In this document: positions 5,228 to 5,845 of the stretch, one piece after another
Layout of the letters: every line of letters begins with the position of its first letter
How positions within the stretch are numbered: position 1 is the stretch's first letter
Assembly (NCBI GenBank): GCA_004296865.1
Contig: SCVQ01000261.1
Location: 1 to 5,845, forward strand
Source of the DNA: Nitrospirota bacterium
GTDB lineage: Bacteria; Nitrospirota; Nitrospiria; Nitrospirales; Nitrospiraceae
Reading direction: 5' to 3'
DNA length: 5,845 nucleotides
The notes under the pieces: model-generated
Told to the model about the DNA's origin: nothing
The model's database searches: none
The model's input: the letters and a program-made list of their open reading frames with translations, nothing else
Translations under genes and position numbers: made by a program

Positions 5228-5503
5228 ATGAAGACGAACGGCAAACGGAAGGGACGACCGCGCCGGGGGCAGCGGACGCGCTTTGCGGGGTATGTCCGGC
5301 AGGAGCTGGCGGAGCGCTTTGTGCAACTGCAGGCGATCTATCCGCGCATCACGCAGACGGATCTGGTCGAAGCGGCAATCGAGTTCTACCTCCAGCACGC
5401 AGACGGGGGGCTGGATGCGAATCTGCAGCCCTGGCCTCCCGTAGGACCGTCTGGCGCGGGGTCACAAAAAAAAACCGACCGGACGCTCTCGAAGGCTGGC
5501 TGA
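5228..5503 (+). CDS. Ribbon-helix-helix regulator, putative phage repressor
   Basis: This 91-aa protein has a basic N-terminus (GKRKGRPRRGQR) and then a compact Arc/MetJ/CopG-type pattern: a beta strand (RTRFAGYVR, 16-24), helix A (QELAERFVQLQAI, 25-37) and helix B (TQTDLVEAAIEFYLQH, 42-57). A Pro/Gly-rich tail follows. It is divergent from the phage operon, with the tandem repeats in between, as expected for a repressor controlling the lysogenic state (compare RstR beside the CTX-phage operon, which is of a different family). The frame is open back to 5183, but the ATG at 5228 is preferred because the extra N-terminal residues look non-coding. No clear ribosome-binding site precedes it. Nine consecutive A residues lie at codons 79-83. 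It could instead be a host gene. Confidence 0.8.
   Translation: MKTNGKRKGRPRRGQRTRFAGYVRQELAERFVQLQAIYPRITQTDLVEAAIEFYLQHADGGLDANLQPWPPVGPSGAGSQKKTDRTLSKAG
5466..5474 (+). other. A9 run, possible slippage site
   Basis: This run of nine A residues in G+C-rich coding DNA sits near the 3' end of the ribbon-helix-helix gene. The downstream PAS frame is open across it and lies in the -1 phase relative to the regulator frame. Such runs are known sites of polymerase or ribosome slippage and of sequencing or mutation indels. Confidence 0.45.
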
Positions 5504-5523
5504 GCGATCTCCCTGGGGCCACC

Positions 5524-5845
5524 GTGCGGGGCCCCTCCCTGGTCCATCAACACGCCGACCTCATCCATCTCATTCCCTACAACCTGATCCTCAACTCGGC
5601 CGGGGTGGGGCTCTACGGCCTCGATCCCAAGGGCAACGTCACCTTCTTTAATCAAGCGGCCACGCACATGCTGGGCTGGAAGAAGGCGGATCTCCTGGGC
5701 AAGCACATGCACCGGATCCTACATCACACCAGGGCGGACGGGAGCCCCTACCCGGAACAGGACTGTCCGATCTACGCGGCCCTCAAGGATGGCACGGTGC
5801 ATGCGATCTATCACGAGGTCTTCTGGACCAAGGCCGGCACGCCCT
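5524..5845 (+). CDS. PAS-domain sensor protein, N-terminal part
   Basis: The frame shows a typical PAS domain entering at about residue 18: NLILNSAGVGLYGLDPKGNV, then TFFNQAATHMLGWKKADLLG, then HHTRADGSPYPEQDCPIY and EVFWTKAGTP, where the window ends. PAS domains of this type sit at the front of sensor histidine kinases, response regulators or diguanylate cyclases; the output domain is outside the window. The start is uncertain. The GTG at 5524 has only a weak GGGG upstream and lies in the loop of a GGGGCC/GGCCCC hairpin (5515-5535). The frame is open and protein-like further upstream (RPDALEGWLSDLPG), so translation may begin earlier or arise from a slip in the preceding gene. It looks like a host gene flanking the prophage. 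Confidence 0.8.
   Translation, partial: MRGPSLVHQHADLIHLIPYNLILNSAGVGLYGLDPKGNVTFFNQAATHMLGWKKADLLGKHMHRILHHTRADGSPYPEQDCPIYAALKDGTVHAIYHEVFWTKAGTP

Noticed and set aside
3815..5516. The 11-mer GATCTCCCTGG at 3815-3825 and 5506-5516 as possible attachment-site repeats
   Set aside because: Several 11-base matches are expected by chance in a window of this size. Both copies are within coding DNA and one is in the middle of the phage operon.

Overview
The window holds most of the genome of a filamentous bacteriophage (inovirus-type), apparently an integrated prophage. It is read almost entirely from the minus strand, and bacterial-looking DNA begins at the right end. The host cannot be named from sequence alone. 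The G+C-rich coding DNA, signal peptides and a truncated PAS-domain sensor gene at the right edge suggest a G+C-rich, probably diderm environmental bacterium. A Nitrospirota-like host is only a guess.

Right to left along the minus strand, the phage operon runs as follows. A small helix-turn-helix DNA-binding protein (4763-5053) comes first. Next is a rolling-circle replication initiator with an HUH motif and an E-x-x-K-Y catalytic motif (3810-4766). A small zinc-ribbon-like protein overlaps the gene after it (3370-3810, C-terminal extent uncertain), and a small putative ssDNA-binding protein follows (3345-3602). The virion and assembly block then begins: a 24-aa membrane peptide (3216-3290), a 409-aa secreted and membrane-anchored adsorption protein of pIII/TspB type (1990-3219), a pVI-like membrane protein (1704-1988), an unrecognised 100-aa soluble protein (1402-1704), a 28-aa membrane peptide (1302-1388), the Zot/pI assembly ATPase (283-1305) and a 35-aa membrane peptide (195-302). 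After two hairpins comes the start of a signal-peptide-bearing gene, perhaps the major coat protein, cut by the left edge (1-122). Nearly all of these genes touch or overlap by a few bases, which implies one translationally coupled transcript.

The control region lies at 5054-5227, an A+T-rich island in otherwise G+C-rich DNA. It carries a likely leftward promoter for the phage operon and a 20-bp sequence repeated twice in tandem, itself built of 10-bp TAGACT-type units. On the plus strand a small ribbon-helix-helix protein (5228-5503) diverges from the operon. This is the classic place for a lysogeny repressor, with the repeats as its likely operator.

Right of the repressor gene a PAS-domain protein starts (about 5524 to beyond 5845). 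A run of nine A residues near the 3' end of the repressor gene sits where a -1 slip would join the two reading frames. No integrase, transposase, tRNA, CRISPR array or secretin is visible. The prophage's left end, and possibly its replication origin, lie outside the window.
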